Part shown: positions 1-11,699 of the stretch, in pieces
Numbering within the stretch: position 1 is the stretch's first letter
How the letters are laid out: the number at the start of each line of letters is the position of its first letter
NCBI GenBank assembly: GCA_030248135.1
Contig: JASANC010005037.1
Span: forward strand, 1 to 64,000
DNA from: Theristus sp. LFF4_11
Lineage: Eukaryota; Nematoda; Chromadorea; Monhysterida; Xyalidae
Reading direction: 5' to 3'
DNA length: 64,000 bases
The notes under the pieces: model-generated
What the model saw: the letters and a program-made list of their open reading frames with translations, nothing else
What the model was told of the DNA's origin: nothing
The model's database searches: none
Translations under genes and position numbers: made by a program

Positions 1-134
1 AAAAATATGACTCTTATGTACTTGTATCCGTGTGTACCACATCAGAGACTTGAAAAGGTTGTCGAGCCAAGTCTTTCACTGCTTACACAAGGCCATATTC
101 CTCCTTTTATATGCGTCTCCCGCATTTTTAGATA
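1..134. repeat. Terminal inverted repeat end of element family A (truncated by window edge)
   Basis: Nearly identical to 6042-6157 and, inverted, to 4330-4470. It ends in the signature GCATTTTTAGATA and carries TATAAAAGGAGG (read on the minus strand) near the tip. Only the right end is in the window. It lies downstream of the last visible EML exon, so it is probably inside an EML intron. Confidence 0.75.
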
Positions 135-137
135 ATC

Positions 138-275
138 GAATTAGAGGGTTGGTTGGTGATCACGTGATGCATAAGTTCTTTGCAAACCAAACTTCTTTGC
201 AACAGCAATTCATGCACAGAATGCATGCATCAACCAATCAGCTAGTTCGATCTGTTATAAAGTTAGACTGAACAC
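138..275. repeat. Degenerate copy of inverted-repeat family B
   Basis: The segment has GGTTGGTGATCACGTGATGC on the left and CAACCAATCAGCTAG...TATAAAGTTAGACTG on the right, with a middle (GCAAACCAAACT, CAGCAAT, ATGC) shared with the better copy at 38775-38931. No coding content. Confidence 0.5.
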
Positions 276-552
276 GTGCTGTTGGCGCTGATAGAATTCC
301 GGACTAAATTTAGTTGTGTTGATGGTGAAATGCACGGTCGTTTTGTGTCTTCTTCCCACAGAATCAATCAACTCTGGCTGGTCGCATTCATTGACATTGC
401 AATTGGTCAGCCGATCGCATTTTGAAAAACAAATGAGGCTCGATTGATTACTTTTGAGCTATCATTCGGTCTATCCAGTCAGTTAGCACGACAAAAAAAA
501 TGGAAAACCACAACAAATCGAAGCAAACTCTTGAAAACACCGCAAGACCAAC

Positions 553-2390
553 GTGATGCTGCGACTCGATCTCTCCGACCAGCTCCTGACGTCGCCACAG
601 GTAAATTCGCCCATTCAGCGCTCCACCCAACGTACCGCCATCCGCGGCAAACGCCACGCAAAGGATGGTTGGCGAGAGTTGCGCATTCGACGAAACGCCA
701 TTGGTTTTCGTCAACGTGTTGCCGAACAGCGACCAGAACGTCAGATGCTTCAGGCCGCAGCTGACCAGCGTGTTCGGCCAGTTCGGGTGGAACTGACAGT
801 CGAATGTCTGACGAAGTTTTTTTTGTTTTTGGTTTTTTGCGGTTTCGTCCATGATGAGCGGTTTTTTTGCTGGTTCTGCGACTCCATTGGCTTGGCACGG
901 GAGATCAGGTTCATACTTGAAGCGGAAATTCGAAATTACTAAAGTTACGGTAGTCCCTGTGAGATACCACAGTGTCACTGTTGGCAACTTCGAATTGTCG
1001 CATCAAGCAGGTTACTGATCGTCCCTCTCTATGCCATGTAAAAATATTAAAACAAAACTTTTAAATACAAGCATTCTGATTAGTTTGTATCTCGGTACAA
1101 AAAACAGCCGAACAATATTCCTGGCAGTAAAGAAAAATATTTTTCAAAAAAAGTTTTCGCTTTCAGACCTTCAGGTTCGAGTCGGACGACTGAGCGACCA
1201 GTTTTGCGTCCTTCCACTTCCAAATTGACAACGTTTGTCTTTCGTCGCCAGAAACAGTGGCCAAGAGCTGAAAACAAATCGTCAAATCGTTTTTGAGTCA
1301 AAAATTGGATAGTCCCTGCCTTCTTCAGTCTAGCCAGCTCGTTTTTCTGTGTAGAGTTGCACCCGCAAGCCCATTATGGCCACGGTACCGTTACTGTTTT
1401 AAAACGCGATTTTCTTCACGATTCCTCAACAGCACGCAAGTTTGAACTTTCAACGGCACGGCAAGTTTGAACTTTCAACGGCACGGCATTTGTACGGTTT
1501 CGTTATTTGTAAAAATCTACTGGAATGAACACATTGCTTCCATTTCACAAAAAAAGTGCAGCACTGAAAAAAAAAATTGAAATGGCAACAAGTCGCCCCA
1601 CTGACGTTTGACCCCGGTATGCAGTGGAACGCAACGCAGCTGGCCGGTGACTTCTGGCGAATTTCACTGAGCAACCGCCGTGTGCGGCTGTCCCAGACGA
1701 GAATCAGCCCGTCCACGTGCTGCGCGCTTGCCACCAGCCGTCTCGAGGGGCCGACACGCAAACTGAAGAAGAATGGTTGCTTTTCAGGACAGACTGAGTA
1801 GCTGTTTGGCGGGATCAGCTTCACAATGCAATAACGCAGCCAATCAACGTGCGAGACCAAACAGCACGAAAGCACACTGGCCATCATTTTCTTTGAAAAC
1901 ATGCTGCTAGCGTGCAACTGCAGCCGAGCGGACGCTAAATTGGTGCGACTACGATACTGCAACAACAACGTACACGAGCGGTCATGATCCAATACACCGG
2001 ATCATAGAGGCCTTCAAGTCGCTGCATTGGAATTGGAACACGTCGATTTCCAAACATGCCAAAAAGCAAATAAGCCAGTCAACAAACAATTCACACAGGT
2101 GAGGTGTGCAATCACCTTCCAACTCACCAGACCACCTCGTCATTGTGTCTCGTGAAGTGCGTCTGTTTCGATCGTTTGTGGTCCAGCAGCACAACAACGG
2201 AAGCAACCGGGTATATCAAAAAGCCGTCGATAGTGACATGTAAGTTGTTTCGGCTCTGTGCACCGTTATAGCCGTACACCCAATCAAGACGCAGTTGCGG
2301 CTTCTGTTTTATGTCCGAAACAACAACGTCATCCTTTGTTTGTTTCGGTTTATTCACCGTTTCTGATCGCTTTTTCACGCCCGTGGGCAT
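553..2390 (-). CDS. EML-family microtubule-associated protein (HELP + WD40), 3' part missing
   Basis: Echinoderm microtubule-associated protein-like. Four exons are visible: 2390-2128 (HELP: LRLDWVYGYNG, then VASVVVLLDHKRSKQTHF), 1762-1606 (WD repeat, LILVWDSRTRRLL), 1267-1169 (SGDERQTLSIWKWKDAK) and 807-553 (FDCQFHPNWPNTLVSCG..., GRIYLW). Donors GTGAGT, GTCAGT, GTCTGA, GTTGGT and AG acceptors keep one frame throughout. EML proteins bind microtubules through tandem beta-propellers; only the HELP motif and first propeller blades are here, so most WD repeats must lie left of position 1, beyond the family A insertion. The Met at 2390 follows an in-frame stop, but the short basic N-terminus could also be joined to an upstream exon. 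The last donor is the least certain. The paralogue cannot be decided. Confidence 0.85.
1437..1488. repeat. Short tandem duplication (2 x ~26 bp)
   Basis: The unit GCAAGTTTGAACTTTCAACG plus GCACG occurs twice head to tail inside the EML intron between exons 2 and 3. Otherwise non-coding. Confidence 0.7.
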
Positions 2391-2799
2391 GGTGAAAATG
2401 GTTTTCAGGTCACCAGTGGACGGTTTATCACAGATTCATAAATTTGGACAAATCATTCCTGTGAAATCACCAAAAAAAGCGAAACAATTTAGTTGGCAAA
2501 GTCAACCAGTATTATAAAACAACAGTAAAAATCCGAAACACACCTAACAAACAAACAAGCAAACAATCGAAACGTAAACAGGTTGCTTAGCAACAAGTAA
2601 GAAGTGAGCGTAGCATCATTGGTCTAGATCTGTTCAAATGCAACAATGACACAAGTATGATTGGTAAACATCAGGTCCAAACAAAGCAAGCATTTTGCAG
2701 CAAACGAGAAAACCCGATGCTTGTTCAATTAATAAAACCAATCACACAATGTCGAAGGCGAGACAACACGTTTCACTTCTAATTTCCCGTCAACGAATT

Positions 2800-5700
2800 C
2801 TATTTGCCCTTCTGCTGTCTGCGTCTCGCCCCTTTCGCCCGTTTATTGCCGCCGGACGGCTCCCGATCCGGGTCGTTTTCCGAAACGACCACCACCCTCG
2901 CGTGGCCGCTCTGTTTCAGATGTGCAAACAGTTTTGTCCGGGACGCAAACGACGCTCCGCACGTGCGACACTGATCCGAGACTGCGAATGGATCGGGCGG
3001 CGGCGGCGGCGGCGGTGGGCCGGCGGGTTTTTGGCTGGAGGCCGCTGTTGGCTTCTCGTCTGAGTCACCGTTCAAAGTGGCCGTGTTCACTTGTTTGGTT
3101 GAATCGTTTTTTAAAGCGCCATTCGAGTCCAGCTTCATTTCGTGCACGTATCGCTCCAGCACCGCAGCAGAGTCTTCTTCTTCTTCGTCGTCGTTGTTGT
3201 CATCTAATTTCGCGGCATTTTTCTCATTTTGTGTTTTACTGTTCGTTTCATCCGCTGATAAATCTCGTTCTCGGTCCGAGTCGGAGCTGGAAAATGGTGC
3301 GCTGGGCAGCTGTGCTTGTTGTTTCTTGCGTTGCCGTTTCTTTTTGCCCTTTCCGCCCGGCTGCGGTGACCTGCAGAGTCGAGTACTCATTTCCCAGTGT
3401 TTTCCTTTATTCTTCGTCTCTTACCAACAAAACTTGAGCATTTTTTATCCAACCTGCAGTTTGCGTCCTGCGTTTCGCCCACGTCGTCGTCGCCATCATT
3501 ATCCTTGATCGTGGCATTCAACAAAATCCACTCCTCCTCGGTCAGTTGTTTCTTCAGCTCAACCACGGCGTCGCGGTGTTTTTTCGATCGCTCGTGATTG
3601 GCGCGTTGCTTTTGACTGCAAAACAACAGCGATTATGCTCGGAATTCATGTATGGCATCACGTGGTCACCAGCCAATCAGCTAATTGCATATGATGTAGA
3701 CAGGTAGACTCTACAGGTTCCATCTAACAATAACATTTCTCACATTGTCAGCTGCGATCTAACCAATGAACAACATTGTTCTGCGCATTGGGTACTAATA
3801 AAGCTTCACTCGTTTCGGGATGCCCATATGGCTCATGCTAGAAATTCTCACAGAAGCAGAGCTTGCAGCAACCATCCCATTTTTTCGATATCAACCAAAC
3901 CAGCGTTACAAACTTCAAAGACCAAAAAAGGTTTTGTTAAGAGGTATTCATGAAGCAGTATTTAGTGACGCGTAGCTGTATGAAAACATAGCTATGCGGC
4001 CACTAACTACTGCTTCATGAATGCCCCTTTAGTTTTCCTGAAACTGCAAAAAAACACAACCGCACGAACGATTTGAACGCTCGCTCACAGACGAGACAAT
4101 AGAGCGCGCAATGCACGATCGATCCCCGTTCACCCCCATCCATGTCGTCTTGCTCCACATCAACGTCGTCGTCGTCGTTGCCGTCACCAAACTGCGCTGC
4201 GAGCTCAGCCTCGATATGCTGCAGTTGCTCCTCGTGGTGTTCGGAGTTGTCCCAGTCCGTCGTTTGATGTTCGCCGATTTGCCTGGGAAAAACGGGTTAC
4301 GAAACATAAGAGCCAGTCGAAAAATATATTATCTAAAAATGCGGGAGACGCATATAAAAGGAGGAATATGGCTTTGTGTAAGCAGTGACAGACTTGGCTC
4401 GACAACACTTTTCAAATCTCTGATGTGGTACACACGGATACAAGTACATAAGAGCTATATTTTTGCGCCGCGTTTGTTTTCCTGAAAAGCGTAAAAACTT
4501 TAATTTTTTAATTGTCCTCTTCAGTTTAGTCTAAAATCACACCATGTGCGAAATTCTGTAAATTCTGTGCAAAAACAGAAAAATCAGAGATTGCAAAACT
4601 TTGCTGCATGTAGCTTTATCGTTGTTGCTAACGTACGCACCGCTGTGTACACACCAGAACCAGTGACAGAATGGTGTTGTCTGCCGTTGATTTTCACCCT
4701 GTTTACCAAACTCCTGTGGCAGGATAAACCGTCTGTCCCGTGAGTCATTGCCTTTGCCACAGAAGGAAACCTTGCGTTCCGATATACCTCTGCGATACAC
4801 TTTGTCCTGGGCAAAGCAGTGTCAGCGATCCAAAGTCTGATCTGATGTTTTGCCCAGACTATAAGATCTGTCTGTGGTAAAACACCTTCGGCAGTTCTGC
4901 CTGGTGTCCGTCGCACTGACGAGCCAGGGGACACCGCGGTATGCGTCTACCTGGCGAAACCGCAAACAGCGAACATTATGTATTGATCGTTATTTTAGTG
5001 TTTTTAGTGGTCGCTAAATGCCCAAAATACCGCAAATGTGAAAGTTTCATTTGTCTACAAACAAAGTACGAGGGTTGCCATGTGCAACCGAATTTAATAA
5101 ATAAACGGCGCAAAAATATGGCTCTTATGTACAGAGTGGGCCAAAAAAAGGTTCCATTTTCAAACTGCTGTCACTGGCTGGTATTTCAATATTATGAGCT
5201 GAAATTTTCAGCATTGATAAAACATGTGATGCCATTTTTTCTGACAAAATTTTTATCTAGTTTGGTCAAGTAGATTAAGTTTTACAGCACAATGTTTAAA
5301 AATTCCCAAATTTTCAAAAAAACGGATTTTTAACCAAGAATTTAACAACGAATCATTGCTCATAGACATCCAAATCATCATCAAGGTTTGTCGTCCGTCA
5401 GCGGCTGAATGAAATTTTACGCGAAACTGGCGAGTCACTGCAGAAAAACTTTCAGATTGCTCCCACCAGATGACACACCAGACCCGTTGTTCTGCTGTCC
5501 ACTTAACATGACGAAACTGCAGAAAACAAACTGAAACACTGTTTTTATTCAAACCGCAGAAAAACTTTTCAAAAGAAACAAATTAACAGACAGAGCAACA
5601 CAGAAAACAAAAAATCAACTGAACAATTCTTTCTGTCGCAGTCGCATGGCTGCTGACTCGAGTCCGTTGTGAAACATCAGAATTTCGCTCGAGGTGCTCA

Positions 5701-8700
5701 AATGCAATTCAAGTGTGAGACCTTTCCACTCTGAGCGCATGATTTGAACTATTACGGGTATCCAAAAAGACCAATTTGTCACCTTCGCAACAGTTTCAAA
5801 ATTGAATCACGCATCTTGATACTAAATTTTTCTTGCACTCATTTCAGTCAATTTGTTGATTTTTCGAGCTTTTTAAAAAATCTGCCACAGTGACCGCTAG
5901 GAATTATATATCGGAAAAAAAAATTTTGTCAGTAAAATGGCAACGCATGTTTTATCAGTGCTGAAAATTTCAGCTCATAATATTAAAACACCAGCCAGTG
6001 ACAGCAGTTTGAAAATGGAACCTTTTTTTTGGCCCACCCTGTACTTGTATCTGTGTGTACCACATCAGAGATTTGAAAAGTGTTGTCGAGCCAAGTCTGT
6101 CACTGCTTACACAAAGCCATATTCCTCCTTTTATATGCGTCTCCCGCATTTTTAGACAATATTCTGACTTTTACATAAGCCGCGAAGGTCGGACCAAATT
6201 CACAATTCGTTGGTCACACATTCTTCTAAACTCCGGAGAACTCAGGTTTTTCATTTTTCGTTTTTGGGCCGATTTCGCCTATGCTATTTCTACGGCCGAT
6301 TCGCCCGAAATCGTCACGGTTCAGTACCTAGAATTGCTCACATAAGAAAACTGACCCAAAAGCCGTGATCGGCGCAATGAATTACCCAGGACAACACAAT
6401 TTTCTTGTTTTTCATTTCTGGACCGATTTCGCCAATTTCAACGGCCGATTCACCCGAAATCGTCACGATTCGGTATCTAGAATTGCTCACAGAAAAAAAC
6501 TAATCCAAAATCCGTGATCAGCGCACTGAATTACCCTAGAAAACACCGTTTTTTTGTTTTTCGTTTCTGGACCGATTTCGCCAATTTCCACGGCCGATTC
6601 GGCCGAAATCGTCACGAATCAATATTTTGTGTTGTTCACATAAGAAAACTAACCCAAAATACGTGATCAGCGCATTGAATTACTCCGGACTACACCAGTT
6701 TCTCATTTTTTGTTTTTGGACCGATTTCGCCAATTTCCACGGCCGATTCGGCCGAAATCGTCACGAATCAATATTTAGTGTTGTTCACATAAGAAAACTA
6801 ACCCAAAATACGTGATCAGCGCATTGAATTACTCCGGACTACACCAGTTTCTCATTTTTTGTTTTTGGACCGATTTCGCCAATTTCCACGGCCGATTCGG
6901 CCGAAATCGTCACGATTCAATATCTAGAGTTGCTCACATAAGAAAACTAACCCAAAATCCGTGATCAGCGCATTAAATTACCTAGGACTACACCAGTTTC
7001 CTATTTTTTGTTTCTGGGCCGATTTCACCAATTTCCACGGCCGATTCGCCCGAAATCGTAACGACTTTAGTTAGTTACCTGCTATTCCTTTAATTAAAAA
7101 AAATAAAGGTCAAATTTAAACTCTCCGTTGTTGGTTACCCCTAGAAACTTTTTGAGTTATCAAATAACGGTTTGTTCCATGCGCAGAAAGCGCAAATACA
7201 CTTCAAAATGAGCATTTTCCGTCATGTTGTATAAAAAGGCAAAATTTGAGCTTTCAGAAGCATCAGAGAAAAAAATGAATGCGAAATTTGAAAATCCCAA
7301 ACATTTTTACCCTAGGAAATGTTTTTATCACAACAGTTCGAATTTTCTTTATATCACTGAAACTGCGAACACATTTTATGACATAGTCGAAAAAAAAGGG
7401 GTTTGAAGAATATTTTTTTTCACGTTCAGAATTGATAAAATACGCACACAGCGTGTGTAGAAGATCACCACGAAAAAATTTCTCGTGCACACAGTGTATC
7501 TGTGGATTGTCTGCCTGTGTGCCGCAGAAAAAAATCTCAGCTCCTTTTATGTTCACAGAGCGAGGCAAAGTAAGTTTGGAATTTTAGCGCGAGCGACTGA
7601 CGGGCCATATTATGCCGCATCCGCTGTCCGCTCCGCTCGCGAATGGGCATGATAAATTTAGTCAATCAATCCATACGAAGATTATTATTGTAGATCGATT
7701 GTGTTTGACCAAAGAAATGACATCATTTGCATTGAATGAAACGGCCCGTTAGTCATGCCCGTGACGGGCACCAGGATTTCAATGTGGCTCACTCCTTCAC
7801 ATAAAGAAATCGGCTTGACTGTTGCTGTTTGATAGCGAATGGTTCAAAGCATATATTACGGAGCGCCCCGCTTGAATCTACAGGCAACATGCCATACAGT
7901 TTGTCTACTGCCAGCTGACTGGTTTCACACTTGTTTTGCTGCCTGGCAAAAACGAGTTTCATTATTTTTCGCCTCGAAGGTTCCGCTTTGCCGACCATCG
8001 CCCACTCGACTCACATCAACCGCTGGCGGATCTGCTCCTGTCGGTGCTGTTCCGCCTTCTCCCTCTGCTGCCGTCTGCGCTGCTCCAGTTGTTCTCGATG
8101 GGCGATCACTCGCTTGTCGCGTTTACGAACAAAGGCGACCAGCTCCTAAAAATGGAAATGTTTAGCTGAAACATACGTGAATGGCTGTGATTTCCATTAT
8201 GTACAGTATGTTTCTTCAGACCTGTCTTCTTGGTTCAACAGAATACAGAGCACGCAAGCGAAAAAACAGAACGGGACCGGGTTTGAAGGACATATTTCGG
8301 CGACAAATGGAGCTTCGGATTCCAACCAAATCCGATCACCGTTCGTTCTTCGGTGTTCTGCTACAAACAAACAGATGACAGGTTTACAAAACCTACAAGT
8401 TATTGCCAAACTTCAGTCACACTAAAACCAATCGCGCCACTTTACCCGGACGAGCTCGTTTCGCTCGCGACGCGCCGCCTCCCTGAGCTTTCGGTTCTCC
8501 TTCTCCATGGCGCGGAGCACGTTGCGATTGGGCGCCTGTGTGATGTCCCAGTGGTCGAGCCAGACAAACGTGCGCGCCGTTTGGTACGCCTGCCACCGGC
8601 CGTAGAACACGGCGACCACCGGAAAATGAAAAACTTTGATTTTTGTTTGTTTGTTTTTGTTTGTTCGTCAGCGTCCACACACCCGACCGAGCCTGCTCGA

Positions 8701-10358
8701 TCGGCTAAATTGCGTCACTCTGCCTTTCCCAAGTCTTAGAGATCAAATCGAAAATGAGTTGATAGTTCACTTTCCTTCGCCCACTGTACGTAGAACACTA
8801 ATGCGCATTTCAACAAACAAACGCCTCCAACGCACTTCTTCATAAGAGCTGTCCGCGTTGCCGAACGGCGGATAGTCGTGCTCGGATCGATCGTCGACGT
8901 CGACGAAATCAAGGTCTTCGTTGGCGATTTGCGTAAACACGTCACCGTACACTCCATAGAACGACTGCAAATCAAGCAAGCTGCAGGATGGTTGTCTGCA
9001 TTTTGGCCTTGGCAACATCATATATGAACAGCAAGAACTCAAATTTGCTCCAAGAAAAAACGAAACGACACATAATTGCTTTATTTCTTTTGACGTCACG
9101 TCTTGGTGATCGTCATACAATCTTCAAACATGTCTGTTGAAAGTAGTAAAAAACTTCTGATTCTGGAAGTTTTATCGAGCTTTTCCCAAATTTTAACTGC
9201 GAAAAAATCTAGAATCCAGATAGGTTTCTTACTTTACTGTCGTTGCCGTATCCACTGTAGCATGCGCTGGAGAAATATGGGAACAAGTTGATCGAATTGT
9301 CTTTGTAGTTTTCGTCGATTCCTGAAACATAAAACTCATAAAAAGCTGTCTTTTTTTCATGAAACGCGACTGAATTTACTAAGTTATTAGGTTGACTGAT
9401 GACAATTAGCACACGGTAAACGAAATTGTTTTTTGTGATAATGTACACTTTCGCAGAACCGCAGACGTTTTGTGCGGCGTTTTTTCGTGAAAATGACTGG
9501 TGTTTGGGTCGTTCTTGAATTGGCGGTTCGTTCGGTCTGTTTTGGTAAGCCGTTGAAAACCTCTGATTTACGGACGGCCAATTTTACCAATGCGACTTTC
9601 TGCCGCCCCAATGTATAAACCAATACAACCAAAATAGAAAATATTGATGCATGAGTGTTTGCGAAATTAGGTGCAGACACCTGCACGTGCAGGTTTTCTC
9701 ATCAGTGCATTCCTACACGTTCCAATCTTATTGACTTCTGTCTTAACAACAAACACAAGAAAAACACCACCTCCTTTCAGGATGGCGTCGCGATGCCGAT
9801 CATACCAGGCACGCTCATGCGCGTCCGACAGCACGTCGTAGGCCTGTTGGATCGCAGCGAACTGCCGCGTGCATTCGTCCACGTTTTCCGGGTTTTTGTC
9901 TGCACGCAAGCGAAACAGAACAGAACGTTTTGTTCCTGAAATGGGTCCCTTCAGTCGTCCGCTCCGGCTTCCTCGACCGGTTCGTTTTTAAAAACCAGAC
10001 TGTTTGCGGTTTTTTTTTGTTCTTTCGACGGAGATTCAGACAACCGGTTCTGGTCGTCTTGCAATCACGTGATCGAGTGTTTGCAGACTCTCACAAACAA
10101 ACGGTCGAAAAAGTCCCAGGAAACACTTTTTCACTTCCAAAAATTAACAAGTGAACTTTCACCGAACTCGAACATGAACAATAAACAAATAATGAAAAGT
10201 TAAAAGTGAAACTAAAGACGAGCCACCACGACGACGACGACGAGACGAGAACAGAACAAACCAGGATGCCATTTGAGGGCCGCCTTGCGATACGCCTTTT
10301 TAATGTCGTCTTCAGTGGCCGACTGTGCAACGTCGAGCACTTCGTAATGACATCTCAT
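2800..10358 (-). CDS. DNAJC21: DNAJC21 (JJJ1-like) J-domain zinc-finger protein
   Basis: Cytosolic/nucleolar J-protein that in other eukaryotes works with Hsp70 in late 60S ribosome maturation. Nine exons: 10358-10262, 9899-~9776, 9321-9233, 8964-8836, ~8619-8446, 8145-8015, 4282-4070, 3615-3454, 3370-2800. The product opens [14 protein letters not shown]; the HPD motif is split across exons 1/2 (KWHP|DKN). Next come [31 protein letters not shown] and FVRKRDKRV, an acidic linker, a first C2H2 finger ([11 protein letters not shown]...NHERSKKH), a lysine-rich stretch, and a second finger ([19 protein letters not shown]) near the C-terminus. This is the full family order. Phases close at all junctions except the exon 5 acceptor, which lacks AG (see findings). 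Intron 6 is 3.7 kb and full of repeats. Confidence 0.95.
3937..4033. repeat. Foldback element family F, copy 1
   Basis: Arms ATTCATGAAGCAGTATTTAG and its inverse (CTGCTTCATGAAT) face each other over about 90 bp in DNAJC21 intron 7. Four further copies lie at 19648, 27146, 60289 and 60478. Confidence 0.85.
4330..6157. mobile_element. Element family A, full length, interrupted by a Tc1/mariner-type insertion
   Basis: The ends are long inverted repeats of about 140 bp (4330-4470 against 5100-5131 plus 6042-6157), tipped with ATCTAAAAATGCGGGAGACG and bearing TATAAAAGGAGG just inside. The interior before the inserted element holds a 116-residue minus-strand open frame at 4934-4584 that I do not recognise. 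The superfamily is unassigned: I see no convincing target-site duplication. The copy sits in DNAJC21 intron 6. Confidence 0.7.
5132..6041. mobile_element. Degenerate Tc1/mariner-type element with transposase HTH relic
   Basis: About 110-bp inverted repeats (CAGAGTGGGCCAAAAAAAGG on the left, the matching GGCCCACCCTG on the right) are flanked on both sides by TA, the Tc1/mariner target. Inside, on the minus strand (5552-5253), a frame containing [19 protein letters not shown], then VTRQFRVKF, resembles the N-terminal helix-turn-helix domain of the DUF4817 transposase group. The DDE catalytic domain is absent, so this copy cannot be autonomous. It is inserted into family A: the sequence on either side is contiguous in the copy at 1-134. 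Confidence 0.75.
6230..7065. repeat. Tandem satellite, ~149-bp unit, about 5.5 copies
   Basis: The phrase CCGATTTCGCC recurs near 6270, 6423, 6572, 6721 and 6869, and a diverged CCGATTTCACC near 7019. Each unit carries the palindrome CGATTTCG...GGCCGATTCGGCC...CGAAATCG and ends with GTGATCAGCGCATTGAATTA. The inner units are the most alike. The array lies in DNAJC21 intron 6 and is non-coding. Confidence 0.9.
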
Positions 10359-10403
10359 CCTATTGCACCCTTTGTCCCTTTCAACGCCAACGACGAGGAA
10401 GGG

Positions 10404-10492
10404 TTAGGGTTAGGGTTGTTAAAAACCAAAAATCGTCATTTTTGTTTTTTTTAATTAAAAAAAATTGAAAATCAAAGTTGGGCTTAATCAAT
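10404..10492. repeat. Partial hAT-like element end (family H)
   Basis: TTAGGGTTGTTAAAAACC followed by AAATCGTCATTTTTG and CAAAGTTGGGCTTAATCAATC matches the right terminus of the copy at 10864-11575. It stops abruptly at a G-run unit. It lies just upstream of the DNAJC21 start codon. Confidence 0.65.
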
Positions 10493-10863
10493 CTGGGACA
10501 GTACCGAAGGCGAAAGCAAATTTTCGACGGGGGGGGGGGTGTCGTCACGTGGGGGGGGGGGGGGGGGGGGCCGAAAAATTTTCAGTGGGGGGCATAGTTC
10601 AGTACGTAATGCATCATTATTAAAACAGCTGCATCTGCAGTTCCGGTGCTCCTCCTCCAAAACACAGGAAAGAAAAAAATGCAAAAACTAAATTGATCAT
10701 TTTCACCTTATCAAAAAGGCTTGGCTTAGGATTAGGATTAGGTTTAGTCAGGATTAGGAACCTACAACGACTCATTGCAAGCAACCTCTGATCAGAAATC
10801 AAAAAAATCACTTTTAAGAATGTATACAAATCCCGTGGGCGGGGGGGGGGGGTGGGGGGGGGG

Positions 10864-11575
10864 TAGGGTTGTTAAACAAAAATGAAAATTTTTTTTAAAA
10901 AAAAAGTGATTAAAAAAAAACAAAAATGCCGATTTTTTTTTTAAATTCGAAAAAATTTTCTCTAATATGCTCTGAAAACCTCAATTTTGGCACAATTTTT
11001 CGAAAGTTCAACAAAAATTTTCTTTGATTATACCTCGTAAAACCTTTAGCAGTCGATTTTGGGCCGTTTTACCGACTGATTTTAGGCTTCGACAACATCT
11101 GCGATGAAGTTTTTGAGCGTCCCAAAGCTTAGCCTACCATTTCCGATGCAGATAAGGTGACGATTCGCCTCGCAGAGCGTCCGATTGTGCTCGCTGCTCC
11201 GTTTGCAAGCGCTACGTTGTCTGGTTGCTGCTTCGTGTCGTGTCGTCGCGTCGCGACACCATCAGAAGAATTGATCGAATTTCAAGGCGGTATGTTTGTC
11301 TTCACTTTAGCATTAGCTTAGCTGGGGACAATTAGTGACGTTTTGGAGGTCAAAACACAAGAAGAGGCATGGTGACGGTTTGGAAAAGGGGTAATTGAGG
11401 TCACCAAAACAAAATCTGCAAAGTTCCGCCATACGGGAGTCATTCGGGAGGCGCTTGCATATCATATGTGGTTCTTCGGACTCCCTGATTGATTTAGCAC
11501 AACTTTGATTTTTGAAATTTTTTTTTAATTAAAAAAAAAAAATGACGATTTTTGTTTTTTTTAACAACCCTCGGG
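10864..11575. mobile_element. hAT-like non-autonomous element (family H), uninterrupted copy
   Basis: Termini AGGGTTGTTAAACAAAAATG and, inverted, TTTTTTTAACAACCCT are hAT-like in form. The interior matches 13275-14226 in inverse orientation and 63749-64000 in direct orientation. No transposase is visible. This copy is the empty site for the MITE at 13798-14064. Confidence 0.7.
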
Positions 11576-11699
11576 GGGGGGGGGCACCGTGCCACCCCCC
11601 TAAAACCGGGCACCCCCCCCCCATCGGACCCCCCTCGAAAATTTGGCTGACACCTCCCCCACACCCCCCATGAAATTTTGTCTGGCGGAGACCCCCCCC

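Noticed and set aside
4584..4934. 116-residue frame as a host gene
   Set aside because: It lies wholly inside the family A element between its inverted ends, so it is treated as element interior.
6230..7065. CRISPR-like array
   Set aside because: The repeats are ~149 bp, contiguous and without unique spacers, in an animal intron; it is a satellite.
10400..10420. TTAGGG-like run suggesting an interstitial telomere
   Set aside because: Only about two units, and the last one is the TTAGGGTTGTT terminus of the hAT-like element, which also occurs at 63749.
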